Source of the DNA: Lachnospiraceae bacterium
GTDB lineage: Bacteria > Bacillota > Clostridia > Lachnospirales > Lachnospiraceae
Length of the DNA stretch: 64,000 bases
Assembly: GCA_015057115.1 (NCBI GenBank)
Contig: SVEZ01000002.1
Span: 1-64,000, forward strand
Direction of reading: 5' to 3'
Below are positions 25,780-34,416 of this stretch, one piece after another. The position numbers and the translations under genes are program-made. The notes under the pieces are model-generated. The model saw only the letters and a list, made by a program, of their open reading frames with translations. It was not told where the DNA came from and did no database searches. Numbering within the stretch: position 1 is the stretch's first letter; the number at the start of each line of letters is the position of its first letter.

Positions 25780-27825
25780 ATGCTAAATGGCCAAATTAAA
25801 GAAAAAGAGGGGAATCAGCAACAGTCTATGCAGGTAAAGCGGAAAATTTCCGGGAAACTGCTGGTGGTTTTGATCCCGATGATTACAATTGCTATAGTTT
25901 TTATAATTTTTTTCCTGTCAAATCGAGCAAAAACAATTATCTCAGATTTGTCAAGGAAAGCCCTGGAACAGGAGACAAAAGCAAATGCAAATGCCTTTAG
26001 TGGAGATATTCGTACTTTTGTTGGACAATTAGATGCTTTGGCTGTTTCTTTGGAACAGAACACTTTTGCAGATAACCAGGCAATACTGAACTTCCTTACT
26101 GCTGAATCTACCAAATTTTCAAAGGATGCTCCGAATGGTATATATATGGCCTTAGATGATGGGTCCTGGATTGACCCCAGTGGCTGGACTCCGGATGCGG
26201 ATTATGTTGCAGCAGACAGACCCTGGTACCAGGATGGTATAAAGCATGACACCTTTACGTTAGGAAAACCCTATCTGGATTCTGTTACCAATAGCATGGT
26301 TGTACCTGTGGCAAGAAAGATTACTTTAGCAGACGGAAGAACCGGTGTAGCGGCTTCGGATCTAAGCCTTTCCAGCATTACAGAAACAGTCAGTACATTG
26401 AATCCTATGGGGAAAGGTGGAACCATGTTGCTAGATGGAACGGCCATTTTATCCTATTTTGATCCGGAACTAAACGGGACGGATGTGTCTGAGCATCAGG
26501 ATGCAACGTTTCTTCAGAAAGTAGCTGCGAATATTGATAAAACAGGACGTGTTGAGGAAATCCGCGATAGCGGAAGCAACTATTACGTGGATTTTGAACC
26601 CATTGATGGAACTACCTGGACGTTGATTTCATCTGTCCAGGAGAAGAATGTATTGGCAGAGCTGAATAAATTCCAGATTGCATGTTGGGCTTTGGCTCTG
26701 ATTGTAATTATTGCGATTGCTGCAGTACTTTTGATTCTGATTTCCAAGATTGTTACAAAACCGGTACGGAAGCTTACCGAAAGTATTGTTCGTATTACCA
26801 ATAACGATTTTACAGTAGCAGTTGATGAAACCGGAAATGATGAAATCGGTCTCATGAATGCCAATATGAAGAAGTTTATTGACCACATGCGTGATACCCT
26901 GGCTGGCATGAGAGTGGAAACAAATCAGTTGTCTGCGGAAGCGGATAATAGCCGCAGTTCCTCAGAAAACATGAATGTACAGGCAAAACAGCAGTCTGAT
27001 TCCATGGGAGATATTCGCGGTGCCATGGATGGAATGTCCGGTGCGGTATCGGAGCTTGCCACCAATGCCACGGAATTGGCAGGTATGGTAAGTGATTTAA
27101 CCAGAGAAGGAAATGAAGCGGATAAAACCATGAAGCTTCTGGTTGAAAAGGCAGAAGATGGCCAGCGGGATATGAAGCTTGTAACAAGCAGTATGGATGA
27201 TATTTCTATGGCCATGAAAGAAATGGATGATGTGGTTGTTAAGGTGGAGGAGAGTGCGAAACAAATTAACGGCATTGTAGAAATGATTAACTCTATTGCG
27301 GGTCAGACGAATCTGCTATCCTTGAATGCTTCCATCGAGGCTGCCAGAGCAGGAGAGGCAGGTCGCGGTTTTGCGGTAGTGGCAACAGAAATCGGATCCC
27401 TGGCAAATGACAGCGCGGAGGCGAGCCGTGAAATCAGCGCGATTATCAGTGACATCATTGGGCAGATCTCTAATCTGGCACAGAAATCTGCTATTAGTGT
27501 AGAAGAAATTGAAAAGAGTGCAGCATCCGTTGCTACAGCGGAAAGCACTTTCGTGGAAATCTTTAAGAACCTGGATATTACCGGTGAATCCATGAAGAAA
27601 ATGATTCAGATGATGAGTGAAATTGATGATATTGCAAGCAGTGTGGCGGCGATTTCACAGGAGCAGTCAGCAAGCTCGGAAGAGGTGACGGCTACGGTTG
27701 AAAATCTTGCAATCAGTGCAGGGGAGGTGGCCGAAGAGAGCCAAAATGTATCAGACAGCGCCAACACGGTATCCCAGTCTGCAGAAACAATCAGCAACTT
27801 TGTTGCTACATTTAAACTGGATTAG
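25780..27825 (+). CDS. Methyl-accepting chemotaxis protein (dCACHE type), copy 2; start uncertain
   Basis: 681 residues from 25780 and collinear with copy 1: helix, Cache sensor, second helix, HAMP, signalling tip. Identity is high in the cytoplasmic half and lower in the sensor ([26 protein letters not shown]), implying duplication and divergence of ligand range. The start is doubtful: GAGGAGG lies one base before the ATG at 25780, too close, but 8 bases before an ATG at 25787 in another frame, which reads [11 protein letters not shown] and stops at 25835. One extra base in the A5/G4 tract at 25802-25812 would join that start to this frame. An ATG at 25828 is a poorer alternative. Confidence 0.88.
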   Translation: MLNGQIKEKEGNQQQSMQVKRKISGKLLVVLIPMITIAIVFIIFFLSNRAKTIISDLSRKALEQETKANANAFSGDIRTFVGQLDALAVSLEQNTFADNQAILNFLTAESTKFSKDAPNGIYMALDDGSWIDPSGWTPDADYVAADRPWYQDGIKHDTFTLGKPYLDSVTNSMVVPVARKITLADGRTGVAASDLSLSSITETVSTLNPMGKGGTMLLDGTAILSYFDPELNGTDVSEHQDATFLQKVAANIDKTGRVEEIRDSGSNYYVDFEPIDGTTWTLISSVQEKNVLAELNKFQIACWALALIVIIAIAAVLLILISKIVTKPVRKLTESIVRITNNDFTVAVDETGNDEIGLMNANMKKFIDHMRDTLAGMRVETNQLSAEADNSRSSSENMNVQAKQQSDSMGDIRGAMDGMSGAVSELATNATELAGMVSDLTREGNEADKTMKLLVEKAEDGQRDMKLVTSSMDDISMAMKEMDDVVVKVEESAKQINGIVEMINSIAGQTNLLSLNASIEAARAGEAGRGFAVVATEIGSLANDSAEASREISAIISDIIGQISNLAQKSAISVEEIEKSAASVATAESTFVEIFKNLDITGESMKKMIQMMSEIDDIASSVAAISQEQSASSEEVTATVENLAISAGEVAEESQNVSDSANTVSQSAETISNFVATFKLD

Positions 27826-27834
27826 TAAAAAATG

Positions 27835-27872
27835 CCTTCTCCGGCTACCTTAGTAGCTGGAGAAGGTGTTTT
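27835..27872 (+). terminator. Rho-independent terminator after chemoreceptor 2
   Basis: A 14-bp stem (CCTTCTCCGGCTAC, 27835-27848, with 27853-27866; one G-U), loop CTTA, then TGTTTT. Confidence 0.85.
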
Positions 27873-27976
27873 ACGAATAATTCAAAAAAAATATTAAAAT
27901 TTGGTGTATCTTGTTGTATCGTGTGGATTGTTTCATCAAGATGTGGTAGAATGTAACCAAATACTAGAAAAGAAAG

Positions 27977-28005
27977 TAGACAAAAAAATAAAAGTTTGGT
28001 AGAAT
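27977..28005 (+). promoter_or_regulatory. SigA-type promoter of the motA flagellar-chemotaxis operon
   Basis: -35 TAGACA (27977-27982), 17-base spacer, -10 TAGAAT (28000-28005), inside GGTAGAATG. The same GGTAGAATG occurs at 27945-27953 with a weaker -35, and a TTGACA lies at 28044 without a good -10. Transcription would start about 90 bases before motA. Confidence 0.55.
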
Positions 28006-28101
28006 GGATACAGATGATTTTATGTGTCGGAGTGTGTTGTTTTTTGACAAATAGAATCATAGGTAAATAAACATACTAGAAGACAAAGGAATGGTACTAA
28101 T

Positions 28102-28893
28102 ATGGATATTGCTTCTTTAATTGGTATGGCCATGGGTGCAGCGATGGTTATTTTCGGTATTGTATCCGGAGATCAGGGTTTCGCAGCACTTGGTAACTTT
28201 ATTGACATACCATCCGTAATTATTACGATTGGAGGTTCCATTGCAGGTTGTATTGCTTGTAATGAGATGCCCGACTTCGTCAATGGGTTGAAAGGAATCA
28301 CCTTGACGTTTAAAGGATCTAAGGAAGATGCGGGAGCGGTTATTAAGATGATTATTGATCTTTCTAACGTGGCCCGAAAGGAAGGATTGCTTGCTCTTGA
28401 TGAGGCATCTAACAGTATTGAAGATCCTTTCCTTAAGAAAGGCGTTATGCTTGTTGTAGACGGTACGGACCCTGAATTGGTTCGAGGAATTTTGGAGACG
28501 GATTTGGTCTGTATTGAAGAACGTCACAAGAAGGTAATTGCCTTGTGGGAGAAATGGGCTGAACTTGGTCCTGCATGGGGAATGATTGGTACCTTAATTG
28601 GTTTGGTTAATATGTTAAAGATGTTGGATGATCCGTCTGCGATTGGACCGAACATGGCGGTAGCGCTTTTAACAACACTGTATGGTTCATTGATTGCCAA
28701 CTGGTTGTGTAACCCGACAGCATCTAAGCTGAAGGTTAAGAACGCAGAAGAGATCATGATGAAGGAAGTTACCGTGGAAGGACTTTTGTCAATTCAGGCA
28801 GGAGAAAACCCACGTGTTATTGAAGAGAAACTGAAGTCCTTCTTATCACCGAAGTTGAGAGAAGCAATGAGTCAAGGCGGAGGTGACGAATAA
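28102..28893 (+). CDS. motA: Flagellar stator protein MotA
   Basis: 263 residues with four membrane helices: two near the N-terminus (IGMAMGAAMVIFGIVSGDQ; VIITIGGSIAGCIAC) and two near 150-200 (WAELGPAWGMIGTLIGLVNM; NMAVALLTTLYGSLIANWLC). The Pro-Gly-type GPAWGMIGTLIGLV region and the charged cytoplasmic loop define MotA, which forms the ion channel with MotB and pushes on FliG. It starts the second flagellar transcription unit and overlaps motB by one base. Confidence 0.97.
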   Translation: MDIASLIGMAMGAAMVIFGIVSGDQGFAALGNFIDIPSVIITIGGSIAGCIACNEMPDFVNGLKGITLTFKGSKEDAGAVIKMIIDLSNVARKEGLLALDEASNSIEDPFLKKGVMLVVDGTDPELVRGILETDLVCIEERHKKVIALWEKWAELGPAWGMIGTLIGLVNMLKMLDDPSAIGPNMAVALLTTLYGSLIANWLCNPTASKLKVKNAEEIMMKEVTVEGLLSIQAGENPRVIEEKLKSFLSPKLREAMSQGGGDE

Positions 28894-29723
28894 TGGCAAA
28901 ACAGAAGCAGGAAGAAGCACCGGCTGGCTCTCCGGCGTGGATGGCGACTTTCTCCGACTTGATGAATTTGCTGTTATGCTTCTTCGTATTACTTTTCTCC
29001 ATGTCCAGCGTGGATGTGGCGAAATTTAATGAGATGGTAGTTTCTTTACAGAAGAGTTTCTCAATTTTGCCGCCCAGTGGGCAGAGCATTGGTGAAGGTA
29101 CCATGGTGGGAAGCGGAATCAGTCAGCTTCCGAATTTGGATGTATACTTCAACGAGGCTATGAATAATGGCGAAGGCGAAGAAGGAGAAGACGATCAGAA
29201 GCAGGAATCTCAGGGCAATGCGGATTTTGTAGAGCAGATGGAAGAAGCCGGTAATAATGAATCCGAGAAGATGGCAGATGAGATCAAGGAGCAGTTAGAG
29301 GCGGCAGGAATTGCAGAGCAGGTGTCAGTTGATTTTAATGAGCAGTTCGTACAGTTGCAAATTAACGGTGGAGTGCTTTTTGAATCAGGACAGGCTGATT
29401 TGCAAAAGGCGGCAAAGCCTATAGTGCGAAAGATGGCACAGATTGTTTCCAAGTATGAAGGAAATATCATTGAAGTGGAAGGACATACGGATAATGTACC
29501 ACTTCATGGTGGAAAGTATCAGAACAACAATGTTTTGTCAACCTTCCGTGCCATGTCTGTAACAGATTATATTAAGCAGGTTGCCAATGTGAATCCGGCA
29601 CTGCTGAAGTTCTCAGGAAGAGGCTCTTATGTCCCGGTTGCGGATAACTCCACGGCAAAAGGACGTGCCAAGAACAGACGAGTTGAGATTAAGGTTTATA
29701 ACAGTTTATATTCAAAGAAATAG
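28893..29723 (+). CDS. motB: Flagellar stator protein MotB
   Basis: 276 residues. One membrane helix near the N-terminus (SDLMNLLLCFFVLLFSMSSV) contains the ion-carrying aspartate Asp22. An acidic linker (about 85-130) leads to an OmpA-like peptidoglycan-binding domain with IIEVEGHTDNVPLHGGKYQN and NRRVEIKVY. It anchors the stator to the cell wall. The coupling ion (proton or sodium) cannot be decided here. ATG overlaps the motA stop. Confidence 0.97.
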   Translation: MAKQKQEEAPAGSPAWMATFSDLMNLLLCFFVLLFSMSSVDVAKFNEMVVSLQKSFSILPPSGQSIGEGTMVGSGISQLPNLDVYFNEAMNNGEGEEGEDDQKQESQGNADFVEQMEEAGNNESEKMADEIKEQLEAAGIAEQVSVDFNEQFVQLQINGGVLFESGQADLQKAAKPIVRKMAQIVSKYEGNIIEVEGHTDNVPLHGGKYQNNNVLSTFRAMSVTDYIKQVANVNPALLKFSGRGSYVPVADNSTAKGRAKNRRVEIKVYNSLYSKK

Positions 29724-29741
29724 CAAAGGGGACAAGATAAC

Positions 29742-30260
29742 ATGAAGAAGAATCTTTTGGCAGTACTTATTTTGGCTTTGGTCATGGTTAACCTGGCGTT
29801 TACAGCAATTATGGCATTTTCCATTGTCCCGGCAACGAAGAATGCGAACAAGCTTATTGAAGATGTGGCAAAAGCGATTCATCTTGAGCTGAATGCCGGA
29901 AAGACCATTGGACAGAATAATGTATCCATGGAGAACGTGGAAGAGAGGGTTATTAATGGCGGTGAAACTCAGACAATCACCTTGAAGAAGGGTGATGATG
30001 GCAAGGACCATTTTGCAGTTGTTACCGTATACCTTGCTCTTGATAAAGAGAATGAGGATTATAGTAAATTTAGTGCAGATCTTAAGGAAAGCACCATCAT
30101 GAACTACGTGATGAATGCTGTAAGCAGTCATACCAAGGAAGAACTTGGAAATCAGGAAGTGGTTGAGCAGATACAGGATGATCTTCTGGAAGATTTACAG
30201 GCACTGTTTGATTCCAACTTTATCGTAGCCGTTGGATTTAAGTCCATGCTGTTACAGTAG
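29742..30260 (+). CDS. fliL: Flagellar basal body-associated protein FliL
   Basis: 172 residues. An N-terminal membrane helix (LLAVLILALVMVNLAFTAIM, about 4-23) is followed by an extracytoplasmic domain ending DLQALFDSNFIVAVGFKSMLLQ. FliL surrounds or supports the stator. Sequence conservation is weak and the call leans on the position between motB and fliM, topology and length. Confidence 0.88.
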   Translation: MKKNLLAVLILALVMVNLAFTAIMAFSIVPATKNANKLIEDVAKAIHLELNAGKTIGQNNVSMENVEERVINGGETQTITLKKGDDGKDHFAVVTVYLALDKENEDYSKFSADLKESTIMNYVMNAVSSHTKEELGNQEVVEQIQDDLLEDLQALFDSNFIVAVGFKSMLLQ

Positions 30261-30308
30261 AGAAGGAAGATCTGATATGTATTTTAGAGTGAATGGTGGT
30301 GAGAGAAC

Positions 30309-31286
30309 ATGGGAGAGGTCTTATCTCAGAACGAGATAGACAGTTTGCTGCAAGCATTATCAAGTGGTGAACTGGATGTCGAAGAGATAAAAGATACCGG
30401 GGAAAAACAAGCCAAGAATTATGATTTCGCCAGACCAGCCAAGTTCTCAAAGGAACACTTAAGAACGCTGGAGATTATATTTGAACATTACGGACGATTG
30501 ATGTCTACCACGATGCCGGCGTACTTAAGAAAGACGGTGCAGGTAGAGATAATGAACTCTGAGGCAGTTACCTATTCTGAGTTTAGTAACGCTCTATCGA
30601 ATCCGGTTATTCTTGGAATTGTCAATTTTGAGCCGCTGAATGGTAATATTATCATGGAGCTGGCAACCAATTTGGGATATGCTATGGTTGACCGAATGCT
30701 TGGCGGACCCGGAGAACCTCTGGAAAAGAGCAGAGAATTTTCGGAAATTGAGTTGCTCATAATAGAGAGAATTATGACGATCGCAATTGAGCTGTTGCGA
30801 GAACCCTGGGAGAACGTTATAGATGTTCACCCGCGGTTGGAACGAATAGAAACCAACTCGCAGTTTGCACAGATCATATCTCCAAGTGAGATGATCGCCA
30901 TTGTAACCATTAACATAAAGGTTGGAGAAGTAGAGGGATTGATGAATATCTGTTTACCGTATCTGACCTTGGAAGATGTTATGGATAAGCTGAACACGAA
31001 ATATTGGTATTCCAATATTCAGACCAAATCTGAGATTATCTACAAAGAAAATATTGAGAGTCTTATCAGTAAGGCTCCAATGCCTGTTAAGGCAGTATTG
31101 GGTAACAGTGTTATTTCCGTGGATGATTTCATCAGTCTTCAAGTTGGAGACATTATCAGGCTGGATAAGGGAGCAGAGGACGAATTATCAGTCTTTGTTG
31201 GAAATATCGAGAAGTTCAAAGCTTTGCCTGGATCATCCGGTGATAAGTACGCTGTCCAGGTTACAGAAATAATTAGAGAGGAGTAA
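30309..31286 (+). CDS. fliM: Flagellar motor switch protein FliM
   Basis: 325 residues. The N-terminal CheY-binding motif LSQNEIDSLLQALSSGE is followed by the CheC-like middle domain (YDFARPAKFSKEHLRTLEII, MVDRMLGGPGEPLEK) and a C-terminal FliN-like domain (VKAVLGNSVISVDDFISLQV, GDIIRLDKGAE). FliM receives CheY-P and, with FliG and FliY, sets rotation sense. It is followed 4 bases later by fliY. Confidence 0.98.
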   Translation: MGEVLSQNEIDSLLQALSSGELDVEEIKDTGEKQAKNYDFARPAKFSKEHLRTLEIIFEHYGRLMSTTMPAYLRKTVQVEIMNSEAVTYSEFSNALSNPVILGIVNFEPLNGNIIMELATNLGYAMVDRMLGGPGEPLEKSREFSEIELLIIERIMTIAIELLREPWENVIDVHPRLERIETNSQFAQIISPSEMIAIVTINIKVGEVEGLMNICLPYLTLEDVMDKLNTKYWYSNIQTKSEIIYKENIESLISKAPMPVKAVLGNSVISVDDFISLQVGDIIRLDKGAEDELSVFVGNIEKFKALPGSSGDKYAVQVTEIIREE

Positions 31287-31290
31287 GGCG

Positions 31291-32481
31291 ATGGACGGAA
31301 CTTTATCACAAGAAGAAATCAATGCTTTATTATCGAATTCCGATGATGCAGCCGGTTCGGAAGAGCATTTGACTGATGAGGAAAAAGATGCCATTGGCGA
31401 GATTGCCAATATCAGCATGGGGACCGCTGCTACAACATTGTTTTCGTTAGTTAACCAAAAAGTTGAGATTTCTACACCGGTTGTTTCTGAATCGACCTGG
31501 GAAGACGTAGTTTCCAATTATGAGAAACCATGTGTATTTATCCGAATTGGATATACCGTAGGTTTGGATGGAAGTAACCTTTTGGTTTTAAAAGAGCATG
31601 ACGTTAAGGTTATCACCGATTTGATGATGGGTGGTGACGGAACCAATACAGATGGAGAGCTGGGAGAACTTCACTTAAGTGCAATTAGTGAGGCGATGAA
31701 TCAGATGATGGGTTCATCTGCAACATCCCTTTCTTCCATGCTGAATAAGATGATTGATATCAGCCCGCCATCGGCGGATCTGATTGACCTGTCTGATGAA
31801 ACCGATGTGACAGAAATTGATAGTTTCTTAAAAGGAAATTTTGTTCGCATTAATTTCCGAATGGAAATCGGCGATTTAGTAGACAGTACAATTATGCAGC
31901 TTTATCCGTATTCCTTTGCGCGTGAGATGTACAACAGCATTGCAAAGAATATGGAGGTAGATATAGCAGGCGATGAGGTGGTAGAAGCACCGGCACCGGC
32001 AGCTGCGGCTCCGGATCCACAGGCAGGACAGCCGATGGGACAGCCGATGGGTCAACCAATGATGGGACAGCCAATGGGTCAACCGATGATGGGGCAGCCA
32101 ATGATGGGTCAACCAATGATGGGACAGCCGATGTATCAGATGCCGTATATGGATCCATCCATGATGGGTCAACCGGTAAAAGTGCAGCCTGCGCAATTTA
32201 CACCGTTTATGGGGGATTTCAACCCAATACAGCAGCAGGAAAACATCGATTTGATTATGGATGTGCCGCTTGAGGTAACGGTTGAGCTGGGACGAACGAG
32301 TAAGTCCATTAAAGAAATTTTAGAGTTCACGCCGGGAACTATTATTGAATTAAACAAAATTGCCGGTGAATCCATAGATGTTTTAGTCAATGGAAAGTAT
32401 GTTGCTAAAGGTGAAGTGGTAGTGCTGGAAGAGAATTTTGGAGTACGTATCACTGATATTATTAAGGAACATAATAATTAA
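31291..32481 (+). CDS. fliY: Flagellar switch protein FliY (FliN with CheC-like phosphatase domain)
   Basis: 396 residues. It begins with a second CheY-binding-like motif (LSQEEINALLSN), then a CheC/FliY phosphatase region with DAIGEIANISMGTAATTLFS and AISEAMNQMMGSSATSLSSM, the two helices with E/N pairs that dephosphorylate CheY-P. A Pro/Gly/Gln/Met repeat linker (about 245-292, units of GQPMMGQPMG) joins it to a C-terminal FliN domain (VPLEVTVELGRTSKSIKEIL, VLVNGKYVAKGEVVV). It forms the C-ring base and removes phosphate from CheY at the switch. Confidence 0.96.
   Translation: MDGTLSQEEINALLSNSDDAAGSEEHLTDEEKDAIGEIANISMGTAATTLFSLVNQKVEISTPVVSESTWEDVVSNYEKPCVFIRIGYTVGLDGSNLLVLKEHDVKVITDLMMGGDGTNTDGELGELHLSAISEAMNQMMGSSATSLSSMLNKMIDISPPSADLIDLSDETDVTEIDSFLKGNFVRINFRMEIGDLVDSTIMQLYPYSFAREMYNSIAKNMEVDIAGDEVVEAPAPAAAAPDPQAGQPMGQPMGQPMMGQPMGQPMMGQPMMGQPMMGQPMYQMPYMDPSMMGQPVKVQPAQFTPFMGDFNPIQQQENIDLIMDVPLEVTVELGRTSKSIKEILEFTPGTIIELNKIAGESIDVLVNGKYVAKGEVVVLEENFGVRITDIIKEHNN
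32033..32175 (+). repeat. Short tandem coding repeats in the fliY linker
   Basis: Copies of GGACAGCCGATG / GGTCAACCAATGATG encode Gly-Gln-Pro-Met(-Met) units about eight times. Such repeats readily change copy number by slippage without shifting frame. Confidence 0.85.
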
Positions 32482-32509
32482 TTCAAGAGATTAAGGAGAG
32501 AAGAAAACA

Positions 32510-32872
32510 ATGGCAAAAAGTATTTTGATTTGTGATGATGCAGCTTTCATGAGAATGATGATTAAGGACATCCTTTCCAAGAACGGTTATGCAATTGCCG
32601 GGGAAGCAGAAAATGGTAAAATCGCAGTTGAGAAATTCAGCGAGACCAAGCCGGATTTGGTTTTGCTTGACATCACCATGCCGGAGATGGATGGAATTCA
32701 GGCATTAAAGAAAATTCGTGAATTGGATCCGAACGCAACAGTTGTTATGTGTTCTGCAATGGGACAGCAGGCAATGGTTATCGAAGCTATCCAGTCCGGA
32801 GCTAAGGATTTCATTGTTAAACCTTTCCAGGCAGATCGTGTACTTGAAGCGGTGAAAAAAGTAATTGGTTAA
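32510..32872 (+). CDS. cheY: Chemotaxis response regulator CheY
   Basis: 120 residues, a single receiver domain. ILICDDAAFMRMMIKDIL gives the acid pair Asp9/Asp10, LVLLDITMPEMDG gives the phospho-acceptor Asp54, and FIVKPF holds the conserved lysine. Phosphorylated by CheA, it binds FliM/FliY. Its place between fliY and fliO matches B. subtilis. AAGGAGAG precedes the ATG. Confidence 0.97.
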   Translation: MAKSILICDDAAFMRMMIKDILSKNGYAIAGEAENGKIAVEKFSETKPDLVLLDITMPEMDGIQALKKIRELDPNATVVMCSAMGQQAMVIEAIQSGAKDFIVKPFQADRVLEAVKKVIG

Positions 32873-32878
32873 TACAAT

Positions 32879-33256
32879 ATGTGTATGATCATTGGTTCTA
32901 CAGGTTTGGATAATATCATACAGCTATTGGTTGTTCTGGTAATATTTATCTTTGTTCTTGCCATTACAGCTCTGACAACCCGTTTTATTGGCGGATATCA
33001 GAAAGAGAAGATGGGCAACAGGAACATGAGAATGATAGAATCTTTGCGGGTAGCTAATAATAAGTATATTGGTTTAATTGAACTGGGAGATGTATATCTG
33101 GTTGTTGGCGTGGGGAAGGATGAAATTCATCCAATCGCCAAATTGAGCAAAGAAGAATTGCCGGATTTGAAGGAATATGCTGATGCAGGTAGTCCAGAAC
33201 TGAAGGAAGGATTTCAAGAAATACTTGAAAAAGTGAAGAGGAAAAAAGGAAAATGA
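32879..33256 (+). CDS. fliO: Flagellar biosynthetic protein FliO (FliZ-like)
   Basis: 125 residues with one membrane helix (IIQLLVVLVIFIFVLAITAL, about 13-32) and a cytoplasmic part with NRNMRMIESLRVANNKYIGLIELGDVYLVVGV, the FliO pattern. FliO helps assemble the FliP pore. There is no obvious ribosome site, so translation probably depends on coupling to cheY 6 bases upstream; an ATG at 32885 is an alternative start. It overlaps fliP by four bases (ATGA). Confidence 0.85.
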   Translation: MCMIIGSTGLDNIIQLLVVLVIFIFVLAITALTTRFIGGYQKEKMGNRNMRMIESLRVANNKYIGLIELGDVYLVVGVGKDEIHPIAKLSKEELPDLKEYADAGSPELKEGFQEILEKVKRKKGK

Positions 33257-34113
33257 ATCACATTAAGAAAAAAGTAGTTTGTTTATCGCTACTGCTGGGA
33301 TTTCTGTTCCTCTCTGTAACCTTAAGCATGGTATGCCCTATGTTTAGTAGTGCAAATGCACATACGAAACCTACAGAACCTACGAAGGTGCCGAATCAGT
33401 CGGCATCAACGGATATAGCAGATTCAAAAGACGACATCAATAACGGATTGCACATTTCTTATAATAATGATAACGGAGAGTTATCCGGTACAGTTAGAAT
33501 TCTGATTGTGCTGACGGTTCTTTCGTTGGCACCATCAATTCTAATTATGATGACCTCCTTCACACGAATCATTGTTGTATTACATTTCCTGCGACAGGCA
33601 CTTGGTACGCAAACCGCGCCGCCTAACCAGGTATTGATTGGTTTGGCAGTTTTCCTTACTGTGTTTATTATGTCACCGGTTTTTAAGGAAATTAATGACA
33701 CGGCAATCAAGCCTTTTGATAAAGGGGAGATTACGCAGGAACAAGCGCTTGAAAAAGGAAGTATGCCTATTCGCCATTTTATGTATGGGGAAACTCAGGA
33801 AAAGGATCTTGCGCTTTTATGCGATATTTCAAAGGTGGATGTTCCTACAACTGAGGAAGCCTATAATAAGGTTCCCATGAGCTTGGTAATTCCGGCTTTC
33901 ATTTTGAGTGAGCTTCGAACCGCATTTATTATGGGATTCTGTATTTATGTACCGTTCATTGTCATTGATATGGTAGTATCTTCCATATTGATGTCTATGG
34001 GTATGATGATGCTTCCGCCGACTACCATTTCCATGCCATTTAAGATTTTGTTATTTATCTTAGTGGATGGTTGGGATTTGGTAATTGGATCCATTGTAAA
34101 GACCTTTATGTAA
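33253..34113 (+). CDS. fliP: Flagellar export gate protein FliP
   Basis: 286 residues. A cleavable-looking signal peptide (about 1-36) and a ~40-residue polar stretch precede four membrane helices. Family signatures: ILIVLTVLSLAPSILIMMTS then FTRIIVVLHFLRQALGTQTA, PVFKEINDTA, and IPAFILSELRTAFIMGFCIY. FliP with FliQ and FliR forms the core pore of the export gate. The start overlaps the fliO stop. Confidence 0.97.
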   Translation: MNHIKKKVVCLSLLLGFLFLSVTLSMVCPMFSSANAHTKPTEPTKVPNQSASTDIADSKDDINNGLHISYNNDNGELSGTVRILIVLTVLSLAPSILIMMTSFTRIIVVLHFLRQALGTQTAPPNQVLIGLAVFLTVFIMSPVFKEINDTAIKPFDKGEITQEQALEKGSMPIRHFMYGETQEKDLALLCDISKVDVPTTEEAYNKVPMSLVIPAFILSELRTAFIMGFCIYVPFIVIDMVVSSILMSMGMMMLPPTTISMPFKILLFILVDGWDLVIGSIVKTFM

Positions 34114-34133
34114 AATTTGGAGTGTGATAGAAG

Positions 34134-34406
34134 ATGATTACAGAAGGACAGGTTCTGGATATAGCAAGAGATGCGATTTATACCATTATCCTGGCGTCCG
34201 CACCAGTATTGATTGTATCCTTGGTAGTAGGTCTTGTAATCAGTATTTTTCAGACCGTTACATCCATTCAGGAACAGACGTTGACATTTGTGCCGAAAAT
34301 TTTGGCTGTGTTTGTGACTATTCTGATTGGTGGTTCTTGGATGTTTGGACTGGTTTCTGATTTCATGACCAATCTTTGGAGTAATATCAGCACGTACTTA
34401 CGGTAG
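34134..34406 (+). CDS. fliQ: Flagellar export gate protein FliQ
   Basis: 90 residues, two membrane helices (AIYTIILASAPVLIVSLVVG; LAVFVTILIGGSWMFGLVSD). The middle segment VISIFQTVTSIQEQTLTFVP is the family hallmark. It packs around FliP in the export pore. GGAG lies 14-17 bases upstream of the ATG, rather far, so coupling to fliP may help. Confidence 0.96.
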   Translation: MITEGQVLDIARDAIYTIILASAPVLIVSLVVGLVISIFQTVTSIQEQTLTFVPKILAVFVTILIGGSWMFGLVSDFMTNLWSNISTYLR

Positions 34407-34416
34407 GAATTGATGG

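Noticed and set aside
22447-27900. Insertion sequence or prophage in the accessory segment
   Set aside because: Apart from the short Rpn-like tail there is no transposase, integrase, target-site duplication or terminal inverted repeat that I can see.
31876-32196. His/Leu-rich reading frame antisense to fliY
   Set aside because: It mirrors the GQPM coding repeats on the other strand and has no ribosome site or family match.
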